Shown here: positions 7,705 through 15,780 of the stretch, piece after piece
Layout: the number at the start of each line of letters is the position of its first letter
Numbering within the stretch: the first letter of the stretch is position 1
NCBI RefSeq assembly: GCF_010731635.1
Contig: NZ_AP022583.1
Coordinates: 3,472,001-3,536,000, forward strand
Direction of reading: 5' to 3'
DNA from: Mycobacterium noviomagense
Lineage (GTDB): Bacteria; Actinomycetota; Actinomycetes; Mycobacteriales; Mycobacteriaceae
DNA: 64,000 nucleotides
Notes under the pieces: model-generated
What the model was told of the DNA's origin: nothing
Seen by the model: only the letters and a program-made list of their open reading frames with translations
Database searches by the model: none
Translations under genes and position numbers: made by a program

Positions 7705-8196
7705 ATGGCTGAATCTTCTCTGGCGCAGACGGATGGTGTGGGTTTTCTTCTGGCACAACTCGGCCATCACGCCGCCACTCTGTTCGCCGACCAGATGGCA
7801 ACGATCGAACTGACAATGACGCAGGCGGGCATCTTGCGCGCCATCGCCGCAATGCCGGGCCGCAGCCAGCATGCCCTTAGCGCCCACCTTGGCGTGCTGC
7901 CCGGTCGTCTCGTCGCCTACGTCGACGAGCTCGAGGAGCGCGGGTACGTCGAGCGCCGCCGCAACCCCGGTGACCGCCGCCTGCACGCCCTCTACCTCAC
8001 GGATGAGGGAAAGAAGGTGATGCGCAAGCTTTCCGGGCTTAGGCGACAGCACGAAAGCCAGCTCACCGCCGGCCTTGGCCCCGAAGAGCGCAGTATGCTA
8101 CGGGATCTTCTTGCTACGGTGGCTCGACAACGGGGCCTGACGCCGCACGGCCACAACGGTTACCGCGCCCTGGCGGTACTTACCCCAGTCGGGTGA
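7705..8196 (+). CDS. MarR family transcriptional regulator (second paralogue)
   Basis: A 163-residue MarR-type regulator. The winged helix spans about residues 50-110: GRSQHALSAHLGVLPGRLV, then DELEERGYVERR and the wing GDRRLHALYLTDEG. ATG 7705 follows GGGAGG. It is a clear paralogue of the protein at 4814-5314, but unlike that gene it has a palindromic operator-like motif upstream, repeated before the next gene (8363). The sequence therefore suggests autoregulation plus control of that gene. The inducing ligand is unknown. Confidence 0.87.
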   Translation: MAESSLAQTDGVGFLLAQLGHHAATLFADQMATIELTMTQAGILRAIAAMPGRSQHALSAHLGVLPGRLVAYVDELEERGYVERRRNPGDRRLHALYLTDEGKKVMRKLSGLRRQHESQLTAGLGPEERSMLRDLLATVARQRGLTPHGHNGYRALAVLTPVG

Positions 8197-8213
8197 TCGC
8201 TACCACTGCGATC
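8195..8213 (+). terminator. short hairpin after the second MarR gene
   Basis: GATCGC and GCGATC form a 6-bp stem with a 7-nt loop, overlapping the MarR stop codon. No U tract follows, so this is at most a weak terminator or attenuator before the next gene. Confidence 0.3.
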
Positions 8214-8312
8214 TATCGGCAGCGGCCTTGACCCAGTGGTGCCTCCCCAGCGCCACGCTGTCGTTTTCGATCTCGACCGTGCGCGACACTGGCTGTCCTA
8301 TTTGCGAAGTCG

Positions 8313-8330
8313 GGTAGCGCACTACTCGTG
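8313..8330 (+). promoter_or_regulatory. operator-like motif, copy 2
   Basis: GGTAGCGCACTACTCGTG matches the motif at 7626-7643 at 17 of 18 bases, including its palindromic core. It lies 32 nt before the ATG at 8363, a position suited to repression. The shared motif is direct sequence evidence; MarR binding is inferred. Confidence 0.55.
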
Positions 8331-8362
8331 ATAAGGCGCCGGTTTCCTCGAAGGATGCCTTT

Positions 8363-8806
8363 ATGACTACTACCGCAGGCGGGTCGCCCACTACGGCTAC
8401 CGAGCACTATGAAAAATTCGGTGTTGCCCGATCGGTCTACGGCTGGTCCAAGTCGTCCTTCAGGAAGAAGATGAGCCGTGGCCGGCGGGCAGGCCGTCCG
8501 ACGCCGGTTTCTATGAGACTCGCCATCACGTCGGGCGGCCGCATAGGGCTTGATGCGCAAGGCAAGTCGCAGGCGGGCGGAAAGCGAACGGCGACTGTCT
8601 ACCAGTTGACCGATCGTTTGCATGATGGGCACACAGTGCAAGTGTCGGAAGATGACATAGTGACAACGTTGTCTGCGTGGTTGGCTGAGCTCGGCGCCAG
8701 CAGCCCATTAGTAGAAGCCCTGGCTCAAGCGGTACGTGTCGGCGATTGGCCGAAGGCATATGTCCTCGGGGATTGTTTGTCAGTGGAAATAACTGTGGTC
8801 GCATGA
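8363..8806 (+). CDS. hypothetical protein, probable MarR target
   Basis: A 147-residue protein of unknown family, with ATG 8363 preceded by AAGGAT. The N-terminal 40 residues include HYEKFGVARSVYGWSK and a basic stretch SFRKKMSRGRRAGR. The C-terminal half is acidic and helical, ending in a hydrophobic strand (VEITVVA). There is no signal peptide or membrane segment. Its upstream region carries an 18-mer nearly identical to that before the adjacent MarR gene, which links the two in regulation. I do not assign a function. Confidence 0.55.
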   Translation: MTTTAGGSPTTATEHYEKFGVARSVYGWSKSSFRKKMSRGRRAGRPTPVSMRLAITSGGRIGLDAQGKSQAGGKRTATVYQLTDRLHDGHTVQVSEDDIVTTLSAWLAELGASSPLVEALAQAVRVGDWPKAYVLGDCLSVEITVVA

Positions 8807-8845
8807 GTTAATAGCCCCTGCCCCGGCAACAGTAGTCCGACGTAT

Positions 8846-9592
8846 CTACCGCACCTGTGCGCGTCCGCGCTGAAGCACCGCTTCCCGGTTGGCGGCGATG
8901 TCGTCGCCGCTGGTCCGAAACTCCCGTGCCGCAGCGGCTTCCAGCCATAGTCCTGCGCTGGTCTGCGATTCGTCGATGCGGTGATACGACGCCAGCAATG
9001 CCCGCACTGCTTGTTGGTTGTTGCCGACGATCGATGCCGCGACCTCACGGGCGGCGGGCAGCAGCCGCTCGTGCGGCACCACCTCGGTGACCAGGCCGGC
9101 CCGCAGCGCGTGGTCGGCGGACAGGTAGTCGCCGGTGAGGCTCATCCGGCGCGCGAGCCCGACGCCTACCTTCTGTGGAAGCCGCACGCTCAGTCCCCAG
9201 GTCGGAAGCAGCCCTACTCGGGCATGCGTGTCGGCGAACCGGGCTTGTTCCGAGGCGATCAGGATGTCGCAGTACAGCGCCAGCTCCAGCCCACCGGTGA
9301 CCGCGGCACCGTTGATAGCTCCGATCACCGGCTTGGTCATCGCCGGCCAGCGCGGCGAGATGTCGGGCAGCGCCGACTGCCCACCGAGCTCTTTGAGGTC
9401 CAGCCCCGCACAGAACACCGGGTCGGCGCCGGTGAGGATGACGACGTCAACGTCATCGTCGGTCTCGGCCTCAGCCAAGGCGGCGAAGAACCGGTCGCGC
9501 AGCGCCGCCGAGAGCGCATTGCGCGATTCGGGTCGATTCAGGGTCAGGGTGCGGACCCGCTCGTCGGTGTCGATCAGCAGCATGTTGCTCAT
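8846..9592 (-). CDS. echA16: enoyl-CoA hydratase/isomerase family protein EchA16
   Basis: A 248-residue crotonase-fold protein, ortholog-like to M. tuberculosis EchA16 (Rv2831) in both sequence and its vapBC22 neighbours. The CoA/oxyanion region is present (DPVFCAGLDLKEL; NGAAVTGGLELAL). Compared with classical crotonase, the two catalytic glutamates appear to be replaced: His in THARVGLLP and Arg in LARRMSLTG. It may therefore catalyse another crotonase reaction, or none. The start at ATG 9592 follows a TACGGT -10 hexamer by 6 nt with no ribosome binding site, suggesting a leaderless mRNA. Confidence 0.9.
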   Translation of the reverse strand: MSNMLLIDTDERVRTLTLNRPESRNALSAALRDRFFAALAEAETDDDVDVVILTGADPVFCAGLDLKELGGQSALPDISPRWPAMTKPVIGAINGAAVTGGLELALYCDILIASEQARFADTHARVGLLPTWGLSVRLPQKVGVGLARRMSLTGDYLSADHALRAGLVTEVVPHERLLPAAREVAASIVGNNQQAVRALLASYHRIDESQTSAGLWLEAAAAREFRTSGDDIAANREAVLQRGRAQVR

Positions 9593-9598
9593 CGCATC

Positions 9599-9604
9599 AC
9601 CGTA
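9599..9604 (-). promoter_or_regulatory. -10 hexamer TACGGT of echA16 (leaderless)
   Basis: A TANNNT hexamer on the minus strand, six bases before the echA16 ATG and with no Shine-Dalgarno sequence. This is the layout of mycobacterial leaderless promoters. Confidence 0.45.
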
Positions 9605-9648
9605 GCCGCCGGTTGGCGACCACTACCATGCGCGCGGTTGCGGACCGG

Positions 9649-9654
9649 TATTCT
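9649..9654 (+). promoter_or_regulatory. -10 hexamer TATTCT of vapB22 (leaderless)
   Basis: TATTCT ends six bases before ATG 9661. No Shine-Dalgarno sequence intervenes. It supports the outer start of VapB (MTRIMTATEV) over the internal ATG. Confidence 0.5.
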
Positions 9655-9660
9655 GTCTAT

Positions 9661-9888
9661 ATGACCAGGATTATGACCGCTACCGAAGTGAAGGCGAAGA
9701 TCCTTGCCTTGCTCGACGAGGTGGCGGGAGGCGAAGAAATCGAAATCACCAAGCACGGCCGTACGGTGGCTCGGCTGATAGGAGCGACCGGTTCTCACGC
9801 GCTCAAGGGCCGGTTATCCAATGTGGCGATGACGGCCGTCGACGAAGAGGCGCTCTTCAGTACCGGGGTGTCCTGGAACCTGCCATGA
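9661..9888 (+). CDS. vapB22: VapB22-type antitoxin (Phd/YefM-like)
   Basis: A 75-residue antitoxin. The N-terminal DNA-binding part (MTATEVKAKILALLDEV, then EIEITKHGRTVARL) is of the Phd/YefM-AbrB-like type, and the C-terminal tail (EEALFSTGVSW) would block the toxin. Sequence and neighbours match Rv2830c/VapB22 of M. tuberculosis. Its stop overlaps the toxin start by 4 bp, so the two are translationally coupled. VapB proteins repress their own operon, usually with VapC as corepressor. Confidence 0.9.
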   Translation: MTRIMTATEVKAKILALLDEVAGGEEIEITKHGRTVARLIGATGSHALKGRLSNVAMTAVDEEALFSTGVSWNLP

Positions 9889-10277
9889 CCACGATTCTGC
9901 TCGATTCCCATGTGGTGCATTGGTGGTCGGCCGAGCCCCGGCGTCTGAGTCAGGCTGCAAGCGGGGCCATCGAACAGGCCAATGAGCTTGCGGTTGCCGC
10001 CATTACGTGGTTCGAACTGGCGTGGCTTGCCGAACACGAACGCATCCAACTGACGATTCCGGTGACATCCTGGCTTCAGCAGCTCGCCGATCACGTCCGC
10101 ACCGTGGGCATCACTCCAGCCGTCGCTGCCACCGCGGTGGCGCTGCCCTCGTCGTTTCCTGGCGATCCTGCAGACCGGTTAATTTATGCCACGGCTATTG
10201 AACATGGCTGGCGTCTAGTAACCAAGGACCGGCGGCTGCGGAGCCACCGCCATCCGCGCCAGGTCACGGTGTGGTAG
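9885..10277 (+). CDS. vapC22: VapC22-type PIN-domain toxin
   Basis: A 130-residue PIN-domain ribonuclease. The acidic residues of the active site are visible: the first Asp in TTILLDSHV, a Glu in TWFELAWL, and the acidic pair region PGDPADRLIYATA followed by LVTKD near the C-terminus. It resembles Rv2829c/VapC22. It would cleave RNA and slow growth when released from VapB. The start is ATG within an ATGA overlap with vapB. Confidence 0.92.
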   Translation: MTTILLDSHVVHWWSAEPRRLSQAASGAIEQANELAVAAITWFELAWLAEHERIQLTIPVTSWLQQLADHVRTVGITPAVAATAVALPSSFPGDPADRLIYATAIEHGWRLVTKDRRLRSHRHPRQVTVW

Positions 10278-10286
10278 CCGCGCACC

Positions 10287-10292
10287 TATCGT
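10287..10292 (+). promoter_or_regulatory. -10 hexamer TATCGT of the DUF2277 gene (leaderless)
   Basis: TATCGT lies six bases before ATG 10299, with no convincing ribosome binding site between them. Confidence 0.4.
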
Positions 10293-10298
10293 TGAGGC

Positions 10299-10565
10299 AT
10301 GTGCAGGAACATCACCGAATTACGCGGACTCGAGCCGCCGGCCACAGCCGTGGAGATCGAAGCGGCCGCGCGCCAATATGTGCGCAAGATCAGCGGCATC
10401 ACCCACCCGTCACCCGCCAACACTGAGGTGTTCGAGGCTGCGGTCGCCGAGGTCGCCGCGGTGACGACCCGGTTGCTGGAGGCCCTGCCACCGCGGCGCC
10501 AGCCCCCGAAAACCATTCCACCGCTGCGCCGCCCGGACATCGCAGCCCGGCTCGCGGCGCGATGA
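10299..10565 (+). CDS. DUF2277 family protein
   Basis: An 88-residue protein beginning MCRNITELRGLEPPAT with YVRKISGI about residue 30, the signature of DUF2277, a small helical family found across actinobacteria and others with no known role. It overlaps the DUF1802 gene by 4 bp (ATGA), so the two are probably co-translated. No cofactor motif apart from the N-terminal Cys is visible. Confidence 0.8.
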   Translation: MCRNITELRGLEPPATAVEIEAAARQYVRKISGITHPSPANTEVFEAAVAEVAAVTTRLLEALPPRRQPPKTIPPLRRPDIAARLAAR

Positions 10566-11122
10566 CCCAGACCGCGACCGTCCCCGCGCTCAAGGAATGG
10601 AGCGCGGTGGTGCATGCGCTGCTCGACGGTCGCCAAACCGTGCTGCTGCGTAAAGGCGGCATTCACGAAAAGCGCTTCGAAGTAGCGGCCCGGGAGTTCC
10701 TGCTGTTCCCGACCGTCGCGCACAGCCACGCCGAGCGCGTCCGCCCCGAACACCAAGACCTGCTTGCGCTCGCAGCCGCCGACAGCACCGATGACCACGT
10801 CGTGGTGCGGGCCGCAGCGAAAGTCGTTGCAGTACTGCAGGTTAACCGGCCGGAGAACATCGACGCCATCGCCGACCTGCACATCTGGACGGCCGAATCG
10901 GTGCGCGCAGATCGGCTCGACTTCCGGCCCAAGCACCGGCTGGCGGTGCTGGTGGTATCGGCCACGCCACTGGCTGAGCCGGTGTCGCTGCTTCGCACAC
11001 CCGACTACGCGGGCTGCAGCAGCTGGGTGCAGCTAGCGGTGACGCCGAAGCTGGCCGCCCCGGTGCACGACGATGCCGCGCTAGAGGAGGTTGTCGGCCG
11101 CGTCCGCGATGCCGTCGGCTGA
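10562..11122 (+). CDS. DUF1802 family protein
   Basis: A 186-residue protein whose N-terminal part (ALKEWSAVVHALLDGRQTV, then LLRKGGIHEKRF and REFLLFPT) is the hallmark of DUF1802, a family of unknown function. The Lys-Gly-Gly-Ile segment is strongly conserved in it. The ATG overlaps the DUF2277 stop. It converges with the hydrolase gene: the two stops are only 9 bp apart. Confidence 0.8.
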   Translation: MTQTATVPALKEWSAVVHALLDGRQTVLLRKGGIHEKRFEVAAREFLLFPTVAHSHAERVRPEHQDLLALAAADSTDDHVVVRAAAKVVAVLQVNRPENIDAIADLHIWTAESVRADRLDFRPKHRLAVLVVSATPLAEPVSLLRTPDYAGCSSWVQLAVTPKLAAPVHDDAALEEVVGRVRDAVG

Positions 11123-11131
11123 CCCCGCTGG

Positions 11132-12784
11132 CTAGGAGACTGGAAGCACAATCCGGGAGGTGCCGAAGTGCACCATGTGGGTGGCGTGCTTGAGTTGTCG
11201 GCCCGTCAGCGGCGGCTCGCCGGTGCCGAGGTTGCGCGCATAGCGGGGATGGCAGCCGCCGGCCACCAGCACGCGAATGCGCGAGCCCGCGCGGAACCGG
11301 TGGGCAATGGGGTCCAGTTCGATGCGGACCGTATTCGCTCCGTCGGAGAGCCGCCGGTAGCCGTCGCTGACGTTGACTGATCGGCCCCGGGCGTCGACCT
11401 CGCTCACCCTTACGAAGACGTCGACGTGCGGATTGTCCGAGGTATGCCCCAACTCGATGACGGGAACGCCGTGCACGCACAGATCAGCGGTGAGCGGGTC
11501 GCCGGTGAAGCTGAGCACATCGCCGCGGCGCGCCAACCGGTTGTCGTTGCGGTATCCGCCATCCCGTGACAGCAGCCGACCGCCGATAGTCGGCGTCGGG
11601 TCGGCCGGGTCGTACCGGAACGACGCCGGCGGTGCCGTCGTCGAAGGTGGCGTCGCCCTCAGACCGCCGCCGGGCTGTAGATACAGCGTGTGCTCGGTAG
11701 TCGTCGGCGGCCAGTCCTGCAGGTTGAGCCAGCCTTGACCGGTGACGAACACCCGGACCCGGCTAGGCCGCGGTTGTGCGCTCGTGCCGCGAAGGTGGCA
11801 ATCCAGCCAGCTCAGCGACTCGCGGGTGACGGTGGCAAGCGCCTTGGTGAGCAGTTGGGTGTGGGTCCACGGCCCGACCGTCAGCGCCACGTGGACACCT
11901 CGCCGATCCAGGTGGCGGTACTGCTCCAGCGTCTGCCGAATGAAGATGTCTTGCCAGCCACCGATCAGGAGCACCGGGACCTGCACGCGGTCCAGCGCCG
12001 CGTTGAAACGCAGCGGCTCCCAGAACGGGTCGTCGGGTTCGGTGTGCTCCAGCCAGGACTCATACCAGGGTGCCGCTTCGCCCAGCAGCGCGCGGGCCGC
12101 CTCGCCCATGGGCAACCCGCCCGCCGCGCGCGACACCCGCCGATAAGCAAGCAGCTGGCGGACGGCGATCCGAAGCCGCACCCGATCTTCCTGGTGGGCA
12201 ATCAGATCGCTCCAGCCCAGGAAGTCGGCGACCGCGAACGACCCGGTGCCCCACACCGATGCGTTGAAGTCGTGCGGGCCGGCCGTAATGACGGCCGCGG
12301 CCAACTCAGCCGGCGGATCACGCAGCAGCGCCCACTGGGTGAATCCCAGGTACGACAAACCGATGGTGGCGAACCGACCGGTGAACCAGGGCTGCTGACG
12401 CAGCCAGGCGACAGTGTCCGCAGCATCGCTGGCTTCGTGGATCATCGGCTCGAAAACACCCGCCGAGCCGAACGTTCCGCGGACACTCTGCAGAATTACG
12501 TGGTAGCCGCGGGCCGCGTACGTCGCGGCGTATACCAGCGAGAACGGAAACCCGCGGCCATAGGGTCCGCGCACCAACAAGGTGCCAGCGGGCTCTGACG
12601 TGGGTGCATAGTGGTCGGCCAGCAGCTCGACTCCGTCGCGCATCGGGATCCGTACGGTGCTGACCGTGTATCCGCAGGTGGGCTCAGGCAGGCGCAACAG
12701 CCGGCCGAGTGCATGGCCGGCGATCCGATTCGCCCGCCCGCGCAGCATCCGACTGGCACGTCCGGCGGGTGTGGAACTCACCAC
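11132..12784 (-). CDS. CocE/NonD family alpha/beta hydrolase (Rv2800-like)
   Basis: A 550-residue serine hydrolase of the X-Pro dipeptidyl-peptidase S15/CocE type. The nucleophile is Ser144 in GLSYLG; upstream blocks include IPMRDGVELLADHY (about residues 46-60) and VRGPYGRGFPF. The C-terminal region has the jelly-roll sandwich typical of the family, with a D-H-D-like block near AGSRIRVLVAGG. It probably cleaves esters or peptides with unknown substrate in the cytosol; no signal peptide is visible. A GTG pair at 12784/12781 is the start, with TAACCT just upstream. Confidence 0.87.
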   Translation of the reverse strand: MVSSTPAGRASRMLRGRANRIAGHALGRLLRLPEPTCGYTVSTVRIPMRDGVELLADHYAPTSEPAGTLLVRGPYGRGFPFSLVYAATYAARGYHVILQSVRGTFGSAGVFEPMIHEASDAADTVAWLRQQPWFTGRFATIGLSYLGFTQWALLRDPPAELAAAVITAGPHDFNASVWGTGSFAVADFLGWSDLIAHQEDRVRLRIAVRQLLAYRRVSRAAGGLPMGEAARALLGEAAPWYESWLEHTEPDDPFWEPLRFNAALDRVQVPVLLIGGWQDIFIRQTLEQYRHLDRRGVHVALTVGPWTHTQLLTKALATVTRESLSWLDCHLRGTSAQPRPSRVRVFVTGQGWLNLQDWPPTTTEHTLYLQPGGGLRATPPSTTAPPASFRYDPADPTPTIGGRLLSRDGGYRNDNRLARRGDVLSFTGDPLTADLCVHGVPVIELGHTSDNPHVDVFVRVSEVDARGRSVNVSDGYRRLSDGANTVRIELDPIAHRFRAGSRIRVLVAGGCHPRYARNLGTGEPPLTGRQLKHATHMVHFGTSRIVLPVS

Positions 12785-12839
12785 CTCAGGTTATGGGGCT
12801 AGCACAACGACGCCGGTACATGGCTGTGCGCGGGTGGCG

Positions 12840-13116
12840 TCAGAAGACGTAGTAAGGCGAAAGATCTTGTGCGCGCTGCAGATTCGTCGATGGACAATCG
12901 ACATCCGGCGAGGAGTACACGGTCGAATAGAACAGCGACTGCTGAATAACCCCGTAGCTGGTCTTGAACGTCACCATGCAGGAGATGTACCAGTAGCTGT
13001 TGCGCCAGGTCGGCTTCAACACCCAGTACTGGGCGGCGCTGGCGGCGCGCTCTGCCACACAAGACCACGGCGGTGAGCAGCGCACCCAGCGCGAGCAGAC
13101 CCAGCTTGGTGACCAT
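12840..13116 (-). pseudogene. frameshifted small exported protein
   Basis: ATG 13116 follows AGGGGATG and opens a hydrophobic signal sequence (MVTKLGLLALGALLTAVVLC). The frame then turns into arginine-rich nonsense, while the next frame, from about 13056, reads a plausible exported domain (AERAASAAQYWVLKP, then WYISCMVTFKTSYGVIQ and DVDCPSTNL) to the stop at 12840. One indel near 13050-13060 explains both halves. It is either a true pseudogene or a base-calling error. I do not recognise the family. Confidence 0.5.
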
Positions 13117-13252
13117 CACATCCCCTGACTCGATCTGATTGTCGGGGTGTACAAGCCGGGTCGATGCAGGCACAGCGGAAACAAGAACCTGTTCTAGTTC
13201 TAGGGACGACGTGGCCGAGGGTATGGCCGGCGGACCGTTAGGCTGGGGAGTC

Positions 13253-14212
13253 GTGGCATCCCGGGACCAGACAAACGGCGGCCAGCCGACGCTTTGGGCG
13301 GTCTCCGACCTGCACACCGGCCACCTCGGGAACAAGCCCATCACCGAGTCGCTGCATCCCTCGTCGCCGGACGACTGGCTGATCGTGGCCGGCGACGTTG
13401 CCGAACGCACCGACGAAATCCGCTGGGCACTCGATGTGCTGCGCCGACGATTCGCCAAAGTGATCTGGGTGCCCGGCAACCACGAGTTGTGGACCACTGG
13501 TCGGGATCCGATGCAGGTGTTCGGCCGTGATCGCTACGACTACCTGGTCAACATGTGCGACGAGATGGGCATCGTCACACCCGAGCATCCCTTCCCGCTG
13601 TGGACCGAGCGGGGCGGACCGGCCACCATCGTGCCGATGTTTTTGCTCTACGACTACACGTTCTTGCCGGAGGGGGCGGCCAGCAAAGCCGAGGGCCTGG
13701 CGATCGCCCGGGAACGCAACGTGGTGGCCACCGACGAATTCCTGCTCTCACCCGAACCGTACCCCACCCGGGAGGCGTGGTGCCGCGAGCGGCTGGCCAC
13801 CACCCGCGCCCGGCTCGAACAGTTGGACTGGATGACGCCGACTGTGCTGGTCAACCACTTTCCGCTGGTGCGTGAGCCTTGCGACGCGCTGTTCTACCCG
13901 GAGTTTTCGCTGTGGTGCGGAACCACGGAAACCGCCGACTGGCACACCCGCTACAACGCGACCTGCTCGGTGTACGGACACCTGCACATTCCCCGCACCA
14001 CCTGGTATGACGGGGTGCGCTTCGAAGAGGTGTCGGTCGGTTACCCGCGAGAGTGGCGCCGCCGCAAGCCGTATGCCTGGCTGCGCCAAGTGCTGCCGGA
14101 TCCGCAGTACGCGCCCGGCTATCTCAACGAGTTCGGCGGGCATTTTGTGATCACTCCGGAGATGCGAGCCCGGGCCGAGCGGTTCCAGGAACGGCTGCGG
14201 CAACGGCGATGA
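13253..14212 (+). CDS. metallophosphoesterase (Rv2795c-like)
   Basis: A calcineurin-like phosphoesterase of about 319 residues. All metal-binding blocks are present in order: SDLHTGH, GDVAE, GNHE, NHFP and GHLH. I chose GTG 13253 because a TAGGCT hexamer lies 8 nt upstream (leaderless layout) and the M. tuberculosis homologue has a similar length; the frame is open back to 13139. It overlaps pptT by 4 bp (ATGA), an arrangement conserved in mycobacteria. Family knowledge: the Rv2795c product (PptH) hydrolyses 4'-phosphopantetheine from carrier proteins, opposing PptT. Confidence 0.9.
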   Translation: MASRDQTNGGQPTLWAVSDLHTGHLGNKPITESLHPSSPDDWLIVAGDVAERTDEIRWALDVLRRRFAKVIWVPGNHELWTTGRDPMQVFGRDRYDYLVNMCDEMGIVTPEHPFPLWTERGGPATIVPMFLLYDYTFLPEGAASKAEGLAIARERNVVATDEFLLSPEPYPTREAWCRERLATTRARLEQLDWMTPTVLVNHFPLVREPCDALFYPEFSLWCGTTETADWHTRYNATCSVYGHLHIPRTTWYDGVRFEEVSVGYPREWRRRKPYAWLRQVLPDPQYAPGYLNEFGGHFVITPEMRARAERFQERLRQRR

Positions 14213-14886
14213 CCGAGCCAACCGTGTTGTCGTCGGTATTGCCCGGCGATGCCGACAACCTCGCGTTCGAGGAGGTCTACTCCGACCCACCGGGTCTGGC
14301 GCCGCTGCCCGAGGAAGAACCGCTGATAGCGCGTTCAGTTGCCAAGCGGCGCAACGAGTTCATCACCGCACGTCATTGCGCCCGAATTGCGCTCGGCAAA
14401 CTCGGCCTGCCGCCGGTACCAATCCTCAAGGGCGACAAGGGCGAACCATGCTGGCCCGAAGGCGTGGTGGGCAGCCTGACCCACTGCACCGGCTACCGCG
14501 GCGCCGTGGTGGGTCGCAGTCCCGCGGTTCGTTCCGTGGGCATCGACGCCGAACCGCACGACGTCCTGCCGGACGGTGTGCTCGACGCGATCACGCTCGA
14601 TGAGGAACGCCACGAAATCGCTGCGCTGCCCGAAGGCCTGCACTGGGACCGAATCCTGTTCTGCGCCAAGGAGGCTACCTACAAGGCGTGGTTTCCGCTG
14701 ACGCGGCGCTGGCTGGGTTTCGAAGATGCCCACATCGTCTTCGACGTCGATCCCGAAGGCAGCACCGGCGTGTTCGTCTCCAAGGTTCTCATCGACGGCG
14801 CCGCCCTGTCGGGGCCACCGCTGACGGCGCTGCGCGGACGGTGGTTAGTAAGAAACGGCTTGGTGCTCACCGCGATCCTGCTATGA
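14209..14886 (+). CDS. pptT: 4'-phosphopantetheinyl transferase PptT
   Basis: A 225-residue Sfp-type transferase that activates acyl and peptidyl carrier proteins (for mycolate, polyketide and siderophore synthesis) from coenzyme A. Signature blocks: [11 protein letters not shown] with the metal-binding Asp/Glu and the downstream [11 protein letters not shown] (WxxKEAxxKA type). ATG 14209 overlaps the phosphoesterase stop, and its own stop overlaps truB (ATGA). Sequence and order match Rv2795c-Rv2794c-Rv2793c. Confidence 0.96.
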   Translation: MTEPTVLSSVLPGDADNLAFEEVYSDPPGLAPLPEEEPLIARSVAKRRNEFITARHCARIALGKLGLPPVPILKGDKGEPCWPEGVVGSLTHCTGYRGAVVGRSPAVRSVGIDAEPHDVLPDGVLDAITLDEERHEIAALPEGLHWDRILFCAKEATYKAWFPLTRRWLGFEDAHIVFDVDPEGSTGVFVSKVLIDGAALSGPPLTALRGRWLVRNGLVLTAILL

Positions 14887-15758
14887 GCGCGGGCATCGTC
14901 GTCGTCGACAAGCCGGCCGGGATGACCAGCCACGATGTGGTCGGGCGCTGTCGACGCATCTTCGCCACCCGCAAGGTGGGCCACGCCGGGACGCTGGATC
15001 CGATGGCCACCGGTGTGCTGGTGATCGGAATCGAGCGGGCCACCAAGATTCTCGGTCTGCTCTCGGGCGCTTCCAAGTCGTATGCGGCGACGATCCGACT
15101 GGGCCAGTCAACGTCGACCGATGACGCGGATGGTCAACTGGTGCAAGAGGTTTCAGCCGGGCACGTTACCGATGCCGCGATCGTCGCGGCGATGACAGGG
15201 CTGCGTGGCGACATCATGCAGGTGCCGTCGGTGGTCAGCGCCGTCAAGGTCAGCGGCCAGCGAGCCTACCGGCTAGCCCGAGAAGGCCAGCCCGTCGACC
15301 TGCCCGCCCGCCCGGTGCATGTCGACCGGTTCGAGCTGATTGCCACCCGCCGCCACGGCAAGCTGGTCGACATCGACGTCGAGGTGGACTGCTCGTCGGG
15401 AACCTACATCCGCGCTCTGGCCCGCGACCTCGGCGACGCACTCGGCGTCGGCGGGCACTTGACTGCGCTGCGGCGCACCCGCGTCGGCCGTTTCGGGATC
15501 GAGCACGCGCTTTCGCTCGACGAGCTCGCCGAGCGGCCGCGGCTCAGCCACACGCTCGATGAGACGTGTCTGCTGGTGTTTCCGCGGCGCGAGCTCTCCG
15601 CCGAGGAGGCCGATGCGGTCAGCCACGGGCGCCCCCTTTCGGCCGCCGGGATCGACGGCGTGTACGCCGCCGCGGCTGGTGATCGGGTGATCGCGCTGCT
15701 GTGCGACGACGGGCCGCGGACGAAGTCAGTGGTTGTGCTCCGCCCGGCTAACCTATAG
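14883..15758 (+). CDS. truB: tRNA pseudouridine(55) synthase TruB
   Basis: A 291-residue TruB: it forms pseudouridine 55 in the T-loop of tRNAs. The catalytic Asp lies in [13 protein letters not shown] (about residues 36-48), with [10 protein letters not shown] and the conserved [14 protein letters not shown] block around residues 175-190, followed by a PUA-like C-terminal region. It overlaps pptT by 4 bp. Confidence 0.97.
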   Translation: MSAGIVVVDKPAGMTSHDVVGRCRRIFATRKVGHAGTLDPMATGVLVIGIERATKILGLLSGASKSYAATIRLGQSTSTDDADGQLVQEVSAGHVTDAAIVAAMTGLRGDIMQVPSVVSAVKVSGQRAYRLAREGQPVDLPARPVHVDRFELIATRRHGKLVDIDVEVDCSSGTYIRALARDLGDALGVGGHLTALRRTRVGRFGIEHALSLDELAERPRLSHTLDETCLLVFPRRELSAEEADAVSHGRPLSAAGIDGVYAAAAGDRVIALLCDDGPRTKSVVVLRPANL

Positions 15759-15768
15759 ACACCCGCCG

Positions 15769-15774
15769 TACGCT
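15769..15774 (+). promoter_or_regulatory. -10 hexamer TACGCT of ltp1 (leaderless)
   Basis: TACGCT lies six bases before ATG 15781 and only 10 bp after the truB stop. No ribosome binding site is present, so ltp1 probably has its own leaderless promoter. Confidence 0.45.
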
Positions 15775-15780
15775 AGGGCA

